The position numbers were made by a program, and so were the translations under genes. DNA of 64,000 nt from NCBI RefSeq assembly GCF_036014115.1, contig NZ_CP107913.1:3475001-3539000 (forward strand), given 5' to 3'. The stretch is from Streptomyces sp. NBC_00448. GTDB taxonomy: Bacteria > Actinomycetota > Actinomycetes > Streptomycetales > Streptomycetaceae. Shown piece by piece: positions 27,146 through 36,655 of the stretch. The notes beneath the pieces are model-generated. The model did not search any database. It was given only the letters and a program-made list of their open reading frames with translations, and was not told the DNA's origin. Position 1 is the stretch's first letter, and each line of letters starts with the position of its first letter.

Positions 27146-30070
27146 CTATTCCTCGAAGAGCAGGGCGTACGTGCCCATCGCCATCGCGATGTCCGCCTCC
27201 GCCCAGAACCGGTGGTAGGTGAAGGTCGGCACGGCCCCGCCGTTCAGGTAGTCCGCGACCTTCGACCAGTTCGGGTCGTCCTTGTAGAAGGACCGCAGCT
27301 CCAGGAAGGTGGAGCTGGAGTCGATCTTGTCGCCGTTCGGCATCGTCCCGGTCCAGCCGGACGGCACGTACACCGGGTCGGAGAACCGCGAGTAGTCCGC
27401 GCGGTTCTCCGGGGCCGCGATGCCCAGCGGGTCCTGGTAGTGGTCCCACATGCCGTCGAGCAGGGCCTTCGACTCCGCCTGGGCCGCGGTGTCACCGGAC
27501 TTGGCGGCGTAGTAGGCGAGCGTCTTGGCGTAGGCCGCCGTGACGCCCAGGTCGTCGCCGTAGGACGTGACCGTCACGTGCAGGCCGGAGTTGGCGCCCG
27601 GGCTGGCCGGGTTCCAGGTGTCCGGTGCGCCGGACCACGCGAGGTCGGACGGGATCTGGAAGGTGCCGTCCGCGTTCACCGTGGTCTCGGACATCGCCCA
27701 GCTCACCCACTTGGCCAGGATCGCCTTGGCCTTCGCGTCACCGGTCTGCTGGTAGTACTCCGCGACCCGCTCCATCGACCACGCCTGCATGCCGAACCAC
27801 TGGTTCGACGGCGGGTCGTGGTAGACGGGCTCCCAGTCGTACGCCATCCCGTAGAAGGTGGGCGTGCCGGCCGGGGGCTGGGCGTAGGCGCCGTCCCAAC
27901 TGTTCGTGGCGCCACCGGCGATGGCCCCCTCGTCGGACTGGAGCCACTGGTAGAACTCCAGTTGCCGGCCCAGGCTGGTGGTCCAGTCCTGCTTGCCGGT
28001 CGCCGACTTGGGCGCCATGTTGGCGTCGGTGGTCAACGCGTAGGCCGCCAGCGGGTTCTGGTAGCCGAAGTGCGAGGCGCCGTCGCCGATCCGCCAGGCC
28101 CAGCCGCCGCCGGAGCCGGTCGAGCCGCCCCAGGCGTAGTACCAGGACAGCAGGTAGTGCTCGCTGTCCTTGCCGGTGCCGGCCGGGCACGAGGTGGGGC
28201 TCGTGCAACCGCCGATCTTCTTGAAGTACTTGTCGAAGAACGAGTAGCGCAGGTAGTCGCCCATCTCGCCGGCCTTCGCGACGGTGGCCTTCACGTCGGC
28301 CTCCTTGCCCTGCTCCTGCGCCCAGGTGTCCGCCCAGTAGGCGGCCTGGATCGCCCGCGCGTCGGCGTCCGGCGCGTCCGTGTACTTCCACTGCGTGGCG
28401 TAGTTGGAGTCGCCGGTGAACAGGTCCAGATATCCGTTCTTGCCGCCGTACTTGAAGTCGTCGCAGGTCGGCTGGGGCACGGTCTCCCAGACCGACTCCT
28501 GCGAGCCGCGCTGGAAGGTGTTGATGTACGACGGCCCCTTCGCCGTCGGGCCCAGCTCGCAGCCGCCACCGGGCGTGTCACCGTAGCCGTAGACGTTGTC
28601 GACGTCCTCCAGCCAGTGCATGCCGTAGATGTCGTCGGTGCCGTACGCCGACTTCAGCTCGCCCGCGATCGGGTCCTGACCGACCGGCACGCTGCCGTCG
28701 AGCTGCGACGGGTACTCCGAGGGCAGGTCGTGCTCCGGCGCGTAGGTCGCCGGTGAACTCGCGTTGTAGTAGCTGTTCGTGGGCTGGTCGGCGTGGGTGG
28801 GGATCATGTACTTCTCCATGGTCGCCCAGGCCGCGTTGAACTTGCTCCAGTCCTGGGTGACCTGGCCGTACATCGCCTGCAGCCAGATCATGTACGAGTA
28901 CGCCTCGGAGGTCGTCTCGTGGCCGTAGTCCGGGGCCTCCACGATCAGCGTCTCCACCGAGTGGTACGGAATCCCCTCGGGTGAGAAGTAGCCGGAGGCC
29001 GGGTCGGTGATCTTGCCGTACAGCGACAGGAAGCGCGCGTCGTAGTCGCTGGTGGCGCCGATCTCCGTGGCGGTCACGCTCGCCTTGAGATAGCCGTCGG
29101 CCGTCGCGATGAAGGTCGCCGCGCCGGTGCCGCCGCTGTCGGCCGCGAGGGTGACCTGCTGCGAAGTGCTCCAGTTCGACGGCGTGAAGGTCAGGCTCGC
29201 GCCGGACGTGACGCTCAGCCCGGTGTTGCCCGCGGTCCGCGCCACCGCCACCGTGACATCGGAGGTCGGAGCGCTGGACAGCTTCACCGCGAAGCCGCCG
29301 GTGCCGCCCTGCTGGACGGAGACCTGCGCCGGGGTGGCCACGATCGACGGCCCGGCCACCACGTGCAGGCCCACCGGTGTGGACTCGGCGCTCGCGCCGA
29401 GACTGTCGTACGCCTTGGCGTACACCGAGTAGTCCCCGGCCGGAACCGACGCCCAGTCCACGGTGTAGGGCGCGGTGGTGTCGGTCCCCAGCAGCACGTC
29501 GTCGCTGTAGAACTCGACCTTGGTGACCGTCGCGCCGTCCGCGGCCACGGCGGTGGCCGCCAGCGGGATGTCGGCGCCCGCGTTGTACGTGGCGCCGGCC
29601 GCGGGGCTGGTCAGCACCGGCAGCGGTGGCTGGTGGGCGCCGCCGCAGGCCGTGCCGTTGACGGCGAACGCGGTGGGTGCCGCGTTGCTGCCCGTGTAGG
29701 TGAAATTGGCACTCGCGGTGACACTGCCGCCGGCCGCGATTGTCTTGTTCCAGTCCAGCGACTTGACAGTCACGGCCTTGCCGGCCTGCGACCAGTCGCC
29801 GTTCCAGCCGCTCTGCAGCGTCTGGTCACCGGAGTACGCGTAGGTCAGCGTCCAGCCGTCGATCGGGGCGTCGCCGAGGTCGGTGATCTCGGCGTTGGCG
29901 GTGAAGCCGCCGCCCCAGTCGTTGGTCGTGTAGTCGACGGCGCACCGGATGTCCGCCGCGTGCGCGGCCGTACCGCCCGCCACCGTCATGGCGAGCGGCA
30001 CGGCGAGCGCGGCCGTGAAGGCCGTCACCAGCCTTCTCAGCCGCTTTCTGAAAGGTCTTCCTCTGGGCAT
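27146..30070 (-). CDS. Secreted GH48 exocellulase with CBM2
   Basis: A processive cellobiohydrolase of 974 residues. Order: signal peptide with basic start and cleavage after AAHA (about 38); CBM2 (about 40-140, WNGDWSQAG, Cys pair at each end); Ig-like module (about 150-235, [13 protein letters not shown]); a second beta module (about 240-335); then GH48 from [15 protein letters not shown] to the end. GH48 marks are [19 protein letters not shown], whose Glu is the likely proton donor, [17 protein letters not shown] and [19 protein letters not shown]. The ATG at 30070 has GGAGG about 9 nt upstream. A perfect CebR-type box lies 62 bp before the start. It should act with the divergent GH5 enzyme on cellulose and supply cellobiose to the CebEFG transporter. 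Confidence 0.95.
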   Translation of the reverse strand: MPRGRPFRKRLRRLVTAFTAALAVPLAMTVAGGTAAHAADIRCAVDYTTNDWGGGFTANAEITDLGDAPIDGWTLTYAYSGDQTLQSGWNGDWSQAGKAVTVKSLDWNKTIAAGGSVTASANFTYTGSNAAPTAFAVNGTACGGAHQPPLPVLTSPAAGATYNAGADIPLAATAVAADGATVTKVEFYSDDVLLGTDTTAPYTVDWASVPAGDYSVYAKAYDSLGASAESTPVGLHVVAGPSIVATPAQVSVQQGGTGGFAVKLSSAPTSDVTVAVARTAGNTGLSVTSGASLTFTPSNWSTSQQVTLAADSGGTGAATFIATADGYLKASVTATEIGATSDYDARFLSLYGKITDPASGYFSPEGIPYHSVETLIVEAPDYGHETTSEAYSYMIWLQAMYGQVTQDWSKFNAAWATMEKYMIPTHADQPTNSYYNASSPATYAPEHDLPSEYPSQLDGSVPVGQDPIAGELKSAYGTDDIYGMHWLEDVDNVYGYGDTPGGGCELGPTAKGPSYINTFQRGSQESVWETVPQPTCDDFKYGGKNGYLDLFTGDSNYATQWKYTDAPDADARAIQAAYWADTWAQEQGKEADVKATVAKAGEMGDYLRYSFFDKYFKKIGGCTSPTSCPAGTGKDSEHYLLSWYYAWGGSTGSGGGWAWRIGDGASHFGYQNPLAAYALTTDANMAPKSATGKQDWTTSLGRQLEFYQWLQSDEGAIAGGATNSWDGAYAQPPAGTPTFYGMAYDWEPVYHDPPSNQWFGMQAWSMERVAEYYQQTGDAKAKAILAKWVSWAMSETTVNADGTFQIPSDLAWSGAPDTWNPASPGANSGLHVTVTSYGDDLGVTAAYAKTLAYYAAKSGDTAAQAESKALLDGMWDHYQDPLGIAAPENRADYSRFSDPVYVPSGWTGTMPNGDKIDSSSTFLELRSFYKDDPNWSKVADYLNGGAVPTFTYHRFWAEADIAMAMGTYALLFEE

Positions 30071-30131
30071 GCGAGAGGTCCTCCTCGCGGTTCGTTGTGG
30101 GGGGAACGTGGGGGGAAATGCAACTGAACCA

Positions 30132-30147
30132 GTGGGAGCGCTCCCAC
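30132..30147. promoter_or_regulatory. CebR box upstream of GH48
   Basis: GTGGGAGCGCTCCCAC is a perfect 16-bp palindrome containing the 14-bp CebR consensus TGGGAGCGCTCCCA. It is 62 bp upstream of the GH48 start. Confidence 0.9.
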
Positions 30148-30331
30148 CATCGGGGCGCCGCGAAGCGCTGTCAAGAGGCCGATCGCAGCGGCATGCCCAT
30201 GCCGCATCACCCGTCAATTGCTCCTGAAAACCGCCCACTTCATCCCGATCGAGCCGACCGGAAACCGACTCGGCCTTTACCTCACCCCTACCGGGACGGA
30301 CTACGACCCGCTAGGGTCTCCGGCGGACCAG

Positions 30332-30345
30332 TGGGAGCGCGTCCA
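30332..30345. promoter_or_regulatory. Degenerate CebR box towards GH5
   Basis: TGGGAGCGCGTCCA matches the CebR consensus at 12 of 14 positions. It lies 183 bp before the GH5 start, plausibly near its promoter. Confidence 0.6.
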
Positions 30346-30528
30346 TGTTCCTTCCCCGTTTGCGCACCACCCGGGCCACGAGGCGGCCCGCACCGCCGGG
30401 GCCGCCCGGCCCGGGCCGCCTCGTCCGCGCCCGGCCCCGGGCCCCACGCCCACCCCCACAGCACATCCCGCACGTCCGGCACCTCGCACCACCGCACCAC
30501 CATCCCCCCACACTCCCAGGAGTCGCAC

Positions 30529-32043
30529 ATGCGACGACCAACACGTACCGCGGCGCTCTCCGTCGCCGCCGTCACCACGGCGGCGGCCGCCGCCGCGCTG
30601 CTGCCCGCGCTCGGCGCCGGCGCCGCGGCCGGCGCCACCCCGGCCTGCACGGTGGCCTACTCGGTGACCAACCAGTGGGACGCCGGCTTCCAGGGCGACG
30701 TCGTGATCACCAACAACTCCGCCACCACCACCAGTTGGCGCCTCACCTTCGACTTCGCCGGCGGCCAGCACGTCACCCAGGGCTGGAACGGCACCTGGTC
30801 GCAGGCCGGCAGCACCGTGAGCGTGGCGTCCGAGTCGTACAACGGCGTGATACCCAGCGGCGGCAGCATCAGCGCCGGGTTCCTCGGCGACTGGTCCGGC
30901 GGCAACCCGAGCCCGACCGCGTTCACGCTCAACGGCACCACCTGCAACGAGGACGACGGCACCGCTCCCCCGACCACTCCGCCCACCACGCCCCCGACCA
31001 CCCCGCCGGGCGACGGCGGCGGCGACCCGGCCCCGCCGAAACTGCACGTCTCCGGCAACGAGTTGGTGGACTCCACCGGCAGGCAGGTGGTGCTGCACGG
31101 CGTGAACCGCTCCGGCACCGAGTTCGCCTGCGCGCAGGGCGACGGCATCTTCGACGGCCCGGTCGACGACACGGCGATCGACGCGATCACCAGCTGGAAG
31201 GGCGTCAACGCGGTCCGCGTCCCGCTCAACGAGGACTGCTGGGAGGGACTTTCGTACGTGCCGGCCGAAGACGGCGGCGCCGCCTACATCGCGGCGATCA
31301 CCGACTGGGTGAACCGGCTGGTCGCGCACGGCATCACGCCCATCCTCGACCTGCACTGGACGCACGGCCTGTACACCGGCAACTCGGCGGGCTGCTCGGA
31401 CGTCAACGCCACCTGCCAGAAGCCGATGCCGGACGCGCAGTACGCCGTCCCGTTCTGGCAGAGCGTCGCGGACACCTTCAAGTCCGACACCTCGGTCGTC
31501 TTCGACCTGTTCAACGAGCCCTACCCGGACCGCGCCACCTCCACCTCGGAGCAGGCGTGGACCTGCTGGCGGGACGGCGGCACCTGCCCGGGCATCGGCT
31601 ACCAGGTGGCCGGCATGCAGGACCTGGTCGACGCGGTACGCGGCACCGGCGCGCAGAACGTGATCATGCTCGGCGGCCTGGCGTACTCCAACGACGAGAC
31701 CGGCTGGCTGGCCCACGAGCCGACCGACCCGACCGGCAACCTCGCCGCCTCCCTGCACGTCTACAACTTCAACTCGTGCGCCAACCAGTCCTGCTGGGAC
31801 TCGCAGATCGCCCCGGTCGCCGCCCAGGTGCCGCTGGTGGCGGGCGAGATCGGTGAGAACACCTGCGCCCACTCCTTCACCGACACCTTCATGAACTGGC
31901 TGGACGCGCACCACCTGTCCTACCTGGGCTGGACCTGGAACACCTGGGACTGCTCCTCCGGCCCGTCGCTGATCTCCTCTTACGACGGAACGCCCACCGC
32001 CTACGGGCAGGGCCTCAAGGACCATCTGGCCGCGCTGGGCTGA
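30529..32043 (+). CDS. Secreted GH5 endoglucanase with CBM2
   Basis: A 504-residue cellulase: Ala-rich signal peptide (about 1-36), CBM2 (about 38-142, QGWNGTWSQAG, Cys pair), a PTTPPTTPPTT linker, and a GH5 barrel from about 168. Catalytic residues are seen as FDLFNEPYPD (acid/base Glu) and LVAGEIGENTC (nucleophile Glu). HGVNRSGTEFAC and HWTHGLY are conserved substrate-site blocks. The ATG at 30529 has AGGAG 7 nt upstream. It is divergent from the GH48 gene across a region with CebR-type boxes, so co-regulation by cellobiose is likely. A strong terminator follows. Confidence 0.95.
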   Translation: MRRPTRTAALSVAAVTTAAAAAALLPALGAGAAAGATPACTVAYSVTNQWDAGFQGDVVITNNSATTTSWRLTFDFAGGQHVTQGWNGTWSQAGSTVSVASESYNGVIPSGGSISAGFLGDWSGGNPSPTAFTLNGTTCNEDDGTAPPTTPPTTPPTTPPGDGGGDPAPPKLHVSGNELVDSTGRQVVLHGVNRSGTEFACAQGDGIFDGPVDDTAIDAITSWKGVNAVRVPLNEDCWEGLSYVPAEDGGAAYIAAITDWVNRLVAHGITPILDLHWTHGLYTGNSAGCSDVNATCQKPMPDAQYAVPFWQSVADTFKSDTSVVFDLFNEPYPDRATSTSEQAWTCWRDGGTCPGIGYQVAGMQDLVDAVRGTGAQNVIMLGGLAYSNDETGWLAHEPTDPTGNLAASLHVYNFNSCANQSCWDSQIAPVAAQVPLVAGEIGENTCAHSFTDTFMNWLDAHHLSYLGWTWNTWDCSSGPSLISSYDGTPTAYGQGLKDHLAALG

Positions 32044-32072
32044 GTTCGGCCGGGCTCCCGGCGCCCCCGGAC

Positions 32073-32113
32073 GGGGCGGTCCCGTACATGGATGGCGTGT
32101 ACGGGGCCGCCCC
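32073..32113 (+). terminator. Terminator after GH5 cellulase
   Basis: The 15-bp stem GGGGCGGTCCCGTAC (32073-32087) pairs with 32099-32113 with one G-T pair and an 11-nt loop, 30 bp after the stop. Confidence 0.8.
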
Positions 32114-32257
32114 TTCACGCATGTCCGGGTTGTCCGGCGATTCCCGCGTGAGCAGCGGGTTGTCCGTTCGGGACTCGAAACGGCGACAGTGCCCAACAGG
32201 CCAGTATTGAACAACTTATTGACGCCGATGTACGGGCCTTGTAAACATCACCTCGCC

Positions 32258-32271
32258 AGAGAGCGCTCTCT
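32258..32271. promoter_or_regulatory. LacI-type palindrome upstream of GH64
   Basis: AGAGAGCGCTCTCT is a perfect 14-bp palindrome 57 bp before the GH64 start. It shares the GAGCGCTC core with the CebR box but has AGA/TCT flanks instead of TGG/CCA, suggesting a different LacI-family regulator. Confidence 0.7.
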
Positions 32272-32327
32272 CACACGCGTCTCGCTGGCCTCCATCACGG
32301 ACCCCCACCCGGTTGAGGAGATACCAA

Positions 32328-34133
32328 ATGTCAGGCAGCACTTCGCTGTTGGTGCGGCCACGGCCCGGACGGCACGACAGATCCCGGCCGTATCTCATCC
32401 TTGCCCTCCTGCTCGCACTGACGGCGGGCCTCGCCCTCGTCGTCACCTCGCAGTCGCCGGCCCGCGCGGCCGGCGCGCTCCTGTCGCAGGGGCGGCCCGC
32501 CACCGCCTCGTCGGTCGAGAACGCGGGCACCCCGGCCTCCGCCGCGGTCGACGGCGACACCGGCACCCGCTGGTCCAGCGCCGCGGCCGATCCCCAGTGG
32601 CTCCAGGTCGACCTGGGCAGCAACCAGTCGATCAGCCAGGTGACCCTCAACTGGGAGACCGCGTACGCGAAGGCCTTCAAGATCCAGACCTCGTCCAACG
32701 GCACCGACTGGACCGACGTCTACTCCACCACCACCGGGACCGGCGGCAACCAGACCCTGTCCGTAAACGGTTCCGGCCGCTATGTCCGCATGTACGGCAG
32801 CCAGCGCGCCACGCAGTACGGCTACTCCCTCTGGGAGTTCCAGGTCTACGGCGGCGGCACCGGCACCCCGGCCGCGTGCGCCACCGACAACGCGGCGCAG
32901 GGCAGGACGGCCGCGGCGTCCTCCACCGAGAACGCGACCTCCCCGGCCTCCGCCGCGGTCGACGGCGACACCGGCACCCGCTGGTCCAGCGCGTTCAGCG
33001 ACCCGCAGTGGCTGCGGGTGGACCTCGGCGCCTCGGTGCCGCTCTGCAGCGTCGGCCTCAACTGGGAGACCGCGTACGCCACCGCGTACCAGATCCAGGT
33101 CTCGGACGACGCCACCAACTGGACCACCGTGTACTCCACCACGACCGGCACCGGCGGCATCCAGAACATCGACGTCACCGGCACCGGCCGCTACGTCCGC
33201 GTCTACACCACCGCGCGGGCCACGGCGTACGGCGTGTCGCTGTGGGAGTTCTCGGTGCACCTGGCCGCGGGCACCACCACACCCCCCACCAGCCCTCCGC
33301 CCACCGGCGGTGACGACTCCTTCTGGGGCGACACCAGCCAGATCCCGGCCGCGAACAACGTGATGGAGGTCGCGATACTCAACCGGACCAACGGTGCGTA
33401 TCCCGACAGCCAGGTCTACTGGAGCTTCGACGGCCAGGAACACTCGATCGCCGAGCAGCCGTACTTCGACATGCCGGCCAACTCCTCGGGCCGGATGTAC
33501 TTCTACGTCGGCTCGCCGAACAGCCAGTACAACGACTTCATCGAGTTCACGATCGGCCCGGACGTCTTCAACGGCAACACCACCCGGGTGGACGCCTGGG
33601 CGCTGCCGCTGGCCATCCGGCTGCACTCGCACACCGGTCAGGACATCCAACTCGGTGACAACCAGGACCTCTTCACCACCAGCCGCGACCAGGTCTTCCA
33701 GGAGTTCCAGGACGCCGTGCCGCAGCAGTTCAAGGTGCTGGCGCAGACCCAGGCGCCGTACCGGATCATCGCCCCGGGCAGCGACCCGAGCTTCCGGGCC
33801 GGCGGCGCCAACGAGAACTACTTCACCTCCTACGCCCAGTCGGTCGGCGTGAACGCGGCGACCTCCGACATCTTCGGCTGCGCGGGCTCGCTGGCCGGCG
33901 ACCCGAGCATGTGCGCCGCGCTCAACCGGCACACCGCCACCCTCCCGGCCGACCAGCAGCAGGACCCGACGAAGTTCTACTCGGGCGACCCGGCCAACTG
34001 GTACGCCAAGTTCTGGCACGACCACGCCATCAACGGACTGGCCTACGGCTTCCCGTACGACGACGTGGCCGGACAGGCGGCGTACGCCTCGATGCAGAAC
34101 CCGCAGTGGATGGAGGTCGCGGTCGGCTTCTAG
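32328..34133 (+). CDS. Secreted GH64 beta-1,3-glucanase with two discoidin-type modules
   Basis: A 601-residue enzyme expected to release laminari-oligosaccharides from beta-1,3-glucan such as fungal walls. After a signal peptide (cleavage near ARA, about 47) come two F5/8 type C domains (about 50-175 and 178-300). They share SAAVDGDTGTRWSS, then a short TPPTSPPP linker and the GH64 domain (about 320-601). There NDFIEFTIGPD and NGNTTRVDAWALPLAIRL carry the probable catalytic Glu and Asp, and INGLAYGFPYDDV is a conserved C-terminal block. The ATG at 32328 has GAGGAG 7 nt upstream. It has its own operator-like palindrome and a terminator, so it appears monocistronic. Confidence 0.92.
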   Translation: MSGSTSLLVRPRPGRHDRSRPYLILALLLALTAGLALVVTSQSPARAAGALLSQGRPATASSVENAGTPASAAVDGDTGTRWSSAAADPQWLQVDLGSNQSISQVTLNWETAYAKAFKIQTSSNGTDWTDVYSTTTGTGGNQTLSVNGSGRYVRMYGSQRATQYGYSLWEFQVYGGGTGTPAACATDNAAQGRTAAASSTENATSPASAAVDGDTGTRWSSAFSDPQWLRVDLGASVPLCSVGLNWETAYATAYQIQVSDDATNWTTVYSTTTGTGGIQNIDVTGTGRYVRVYTTARATAYGVSLWEFSVHLAAGTTTPPTSPPPTGGDDSFWGDTSQIPAANNVMEVAILNRTNGAYPDSQVYWSFDGQEHSIAEQPYFDMPANSSGRMYFYVGSPNSQYNDFIEFTIGPDVFNGNTTRVDAWALPLAIRLHSHTGQDIQLGDNQDLFTTSRDQVFQEFQDAVPQQFKVLAQTQAPYRIIAPGSDPSFRAGGANENYFTSYAQSVGVNAATSDIFGCAGSLAGDPSMCAALNRHTATLPADQQQDPTKFYSGDPANWYAKFWHDHAINGLAYGFPYDDVAGQAAYASMQNPQWMEVAVGF

Positions 34134-34144
34134 CTCCGCGACCG

Positions 34145-34194
34145 GCGTGGTCCGCACGGCCCCCCACATCTTCCCCACGCCGTGCGGACCGCGC
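34145..34194 (+). terminator. Terminator after GH64
   Basis: The perfect 12-bp stem GGTCCGCACGGC (34149-34160) pairs with 34179-34190 and extends by four more outer pairs, one of them G-T. It starts 11 bp after the GH64 stop. The rest of the gap to 34418 shows no gene. Confidence 0.8.
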
Positions 34195-34418
34195 TCCCCC
34201 CGAGAACCGTTTCCCGCAGATCCCCCCACAGGAGCCGCCGGGGGCGGGCCGGGCACACGAATCCGCGTGTGCCCCGGCTCGCCCCCGGCGGTACTTCCGC
34301 ATCCGGCCCGGCGCGACTACCTATACGTGACTGATTCGCCGCCCGCTCCCGCTCCGTACCGTCGTGACCAGCGACGACACGGCACACCGGTGCCGGTCAC
34401 GACACATGGGAGAACGCC

Positions 34419-34784
34419 ATGAGCGACATCCAGCACCTCGTCGAGCAGTACATCGGCATCTGGAACGAGGCGGACCCGGCCCTGCGCACCTGGAAGATCG
34501 CCGAGGTGTTCGCCGAGAACGGCAGCTACACCGACCCGCTCGCGGACGTCGCGGGCCGGGCCGCCTTCGGCGAGGTGGTCGCCGGCGCCCAGGCCCAGTT
34601 CGCGGGCCTGGTCTTCACCCTCGGCCCGGTCGACGCCCACCACAACATCGCCCGCTTCACTTGGGAGTTGGGCCCCGCTGGCGGCGAGTCGCTGGTGGTC
34701 GGCTTCGACGTGGTGTCGGTCGGCACGGACGGCCTGATCCACACCGTCCACGGCTTCCTCGACAAGGTCCCGGCCGGCGCCTGA
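34419..34784 (+). CDS. SnoaL/NTF2-like fold protein
   Basis: A 121-residue protein of the NTF2-like superfamily. The pattern is helix LVEQYIGIWNEAD, then IAEVFAENGSYTDPLADVAGRAAFGEVV, then strands DAHHNIARFTWELGP and GFDVVSVGTDGLIHTVHGFLD. Such small alpha+beta barrels serve as isomerases, hydrolases or binding proteins, and the sequence does not say which. The ATG at 34419 has GGGAGA 7 nt upstream. It is single, convergent with the His-rich membrane protein only 13 bp away. Confidence 0.85.
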   Translation: MSDIQHLVEQYIGIWNEADPALRTWKIAEVFAENGSYTDPLADVAGRAAFGEVVAGAQAQFAGLVFTLGPVDAHHNIARFTWELGPAGGESLVVGFDVVSVGTDGLIHTVHGFLDKVPAGA

Positions 34785-34797
34785 CCCGCGTCCGACC

Positions 34798-35040
34798 TCA
34801 GCGGGTACCCAGATAGATCAGGAACGCGACCACCACGACGGCCACCGCGACGGCGAAGACCGCAGCACCGCCCTCCTTCCCCCCGGTCCCGCGAACGGGA
34901 CCCTGGCCGGCCGAACCCCCCGCGCCAGGGTCCCCGTCATACCCGCTGTGATGAACGTGGTGACCGTGATGCCCACCGTGATGCCCGCCGTGCCCGAAGT
35001 CGCTGTGCCCGGAGTCGCCGTGCCCGCCGCCGCCGTCCAT
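34798..35040 (-). CDS. Small His/Gly-rich protein with one C-terminal membrane segment
   Basis: I do not recognise a named family. The 80-residue product begins MDGGGGHGDSGHSDFGHG and has about a dozen His in its first 35 residues, in runs like HHGGHHGHHVHH. A hydrophobic segment AAVFAVAVAVVVVAFLIYL ends the protein with GTR. GGGAGG lies 6 nt before the ATG, which supports translation. A metal-binding His domain held at the membrane is possible, but simple low-complexity drift could give the same look. Its start is 107 bp from that of the divergent TPR gene. Confidence 0.6.
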   Translation of the reverse strand: MDGGGGHGDSGHSDFGHGGHHGGHHGHHVHHSGYDGDPGAGGSAGQGPVRGTGGKEGGAAVFAVAVAVVVVAFLIYLGTR

Positions 35041-35147
35041 GGGTGCCTCCCGGGAGTCGTGCCACGCTCGGACAACGCGTGACCGTGTGCGAACTACGAC
35101 GGTCCGGCACCCGACTTCGGTTCCTCGCCGTCACTACGCTGGGCCGT

Positions 35148-35810
35148 ATGGGTGATCTCATCAGCGACCGGGAACGACTCCGCCAGGTCGACCAGTTGTA
35201 CGAAGCAGCGACGTTCGGTGGCGACCGGACAGCACCCGCGCGGGCCGAGCGGGTGCTCGACGGACTGGCGGCGGACCTCGCGCTCGCCCGCGGCAAAACC
35301 CTGCACGCACGCTATCTGACGGACCGAAAGGAGGTGGTCGAAGGGCAGGAAGGAAAGCTGTTCCAGCAGGCGGTGACCCTCTACCGCGCGCTCGGCGACG
35401 TCCGCGGCGAAGGCGAGGCCCTCTTCTGGCTCGGCGCCTGGCACCAAGTGGTCCGGGAGGCATACGGCGAGGCGGTGCCGTGCTTCCAACGGTCCTACGA
35501 ACTGGCCGAGTCGGCGGGCGACCGACTCACCCAGTCGTACGCCGCACGCCACCTGGGGTTCGCAGCGGAGGCAGCCGGCCACCTGGACGAGGCCCGCGCG
35601 CGCTTCGAGCAGTCAGTCCACCTGCGCGAGGACCTGGGCCTCCCCGCCGCCGCGGCCGCGGCCCAACTCGCCCTCGCCGAGTTCCTCTGGCACTCCTGCG
35701 GCGACCACCACACGGCACGCCAGCTACTGGACCAGGCCCACACAACGGCCACGCAGTGCGGCGCGGCCGGCGTTCTCCAGTGGATAGCCGACGCGCGCAC
35801 CCGCATGTAG
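35148..35810 (+). CDS. TPR-repeat protein
   Basis: A 220-residue helical protein with tetratricopeptide-like repeats: FQQAVTLYRALGDVRGEGEALFWLG (about 75-100), AVPCFQRSYELAESAGD (about 110), HLGFAAEAAGHLDEARARFEQ (about 135) and LDQAHTTATQCGAAGVLQWI at the end. It probably mediates protein contacts and its partner is unknown. I took the ATG at 35148 (MGDLISDRERLRQVDQLYE). A TACGCT box ends 9 nt before it with no ribosome site, which suggests a leaderless transcript. An in-frame upstream extension to 35043 has no coding character. Confidence 0.8.
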   Translation: MGDLISDRERLRQVDQLYEAATFGGDRTAPARAERVLDGLAADLALARGKTLHARYLTDRKEVVEGQEGKLFQQAVTLYRALGDVRGEGEALFWLGAWHQVVREAYGEAVPCFQRSYELAESAGDRLTQSYAARHLGFAAEAAGHLDEARARFEQSVHLREDLGLPAAAAAAQLALAEFLWHSCGDHHTARQLLDQAHTTATQCGAAGVLQWIADARTRM

Positions 35811-35857
35811 CGGAAGCCCGCACCACCGGCCCACCAAAAGCCCCACCACCGAGCAGC

Positions 35858-35978
35858 CACCCACCCACCACAACCCCTCACCCCAACCAGCCCGTCACCC
35901 ACCACAACCCCTCACTCACCCCAACCAGCCGCCCACCCACCGCAACCCCTCCCCCACCACAACCCCTCACCCAATCAG
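35858..35978. repeat. C-rich imperfect tandem repeats
   Basis: About three and a half copies of a 30-40-bp unit built on ACCCACCACAACCCCTCA followed by CCCAACCAGCC fill the gap between the TPR gene and the end of the alpha/beta-hydrolase gene. The last copy runs into the hydrolase stop codon region. No gene lies here. Confidence 0.75.
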
Positions 35979-36503
35979 CCGATCCAGCAACTCGAAGGTC
36001 TCGTAAGGCTGGTCGTAGTCCCCGAAGTGCCCGTCGTTGCGCACAATCTGGGTGCCGCCCAGGCGCTCGAACATCGCGCGGCCCTGACGGTCGTCGCAAC
36101 CGTATGGGTCCACACGGGAGTTGATGAAGTACAAGTCCCGAACATGCGAGCTGATCGCCGCCCAGTCGTACGCGTCCTGGAGCACCGGCTCCTCCGACTC
36201 GTTCGGCGGCGTGGCGTACCCCGCCACGAGCACCGCCTGCGCCACCTCCACCCCGATGTGCTCCAGCACTGCCAACAGCAGCGCGGCACCCCCGGAGTGC
36301 CCCACCAGTACCGTCTCCTCATCGAACCGCTGCTCAGCCAGCACCTTCGGCAGAAACGTCCCGATCGGCTCCACATTCAGCTCCGGATAGTGCGGAACCT
36401 CCACGGAATACCCCCGCTCCGCCAACCTCCGCCCCAGCCACGGATACCAGGCCACCCCCGGGTTCGCCCCGGTCCCGTGAAACACCACCGCATTCCGCGC
36501 CAT
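35967..36503 (-). CDS. Small alpha/beta hydrolase (RBBP9/YdeN-like)
   Basis: A 178-residue single-domain alpha/beta hydrolase. N-terminal VVFHGTGANPGVAWYPWL forms the oxyanion loop, VLVGHSGGAALLLAVLEH carries the nucleophile Ser at about 70, SRVDPYGCDDRQGRAM holds the probable acid Asp and NDGHFGDYDQPYETFE the His. The order and size fit the RBBP9/YdeN serine-hydrolase family. The substrate is unknown. Its C-terminal end overlaps the C-rich repeat. No partner gene is evident, and the 366 bp upstream hold the hairpin element described separately. Confidence 0.85.
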   Translation of the reverse strand: MARNAVVFHGTGANPGVAWYPWLGRRLAERGYSVEVPHYPELNVEPIGTFLPKVLAEQRFDEETVLVGHSGGAALLLAVLEHIGVEVAQAVLVAGYATPPNESEEPVLQDAYDWAAISSHVRDLYFINSRVDPYGCDDRQGRAMFERLGGTQIVRNDGHFGDYDQPYETFELLDRLIG

Positions 36504-36655
36504 GCCCCGCTCCCTCCTCGCCTCACACGTCAGCCCACCGTACCGGCGCCCACGACCAGAACGGCTCCCTCATCCCCCGAACCCGGCGCGCCCTCAAGCC
36601 AAGCGCGCACCAACTCCGGCGCCCTGCACACTCGGACCGGAGCGGGGGCGAAGGT

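Larger units (their letters stand above)
30071..30528. other. Divergent promoter region GH48 / GH5
   Basis: The 458-bp region has no supported gene. It contains one perfect CebR-type box near the GH48 side and one degenerate box towards GH5. The rest is GC- and C-rich leader sequence with AGGAG before the GH5 ATG. Confidence 0.7.

Noticed and set aside
27140..28756. Long plus-strand frame opposite GH48
   Set aside because: It is antisense to a well-supported cellulase, with Val/Arg/Gly-rich translation and no domain.
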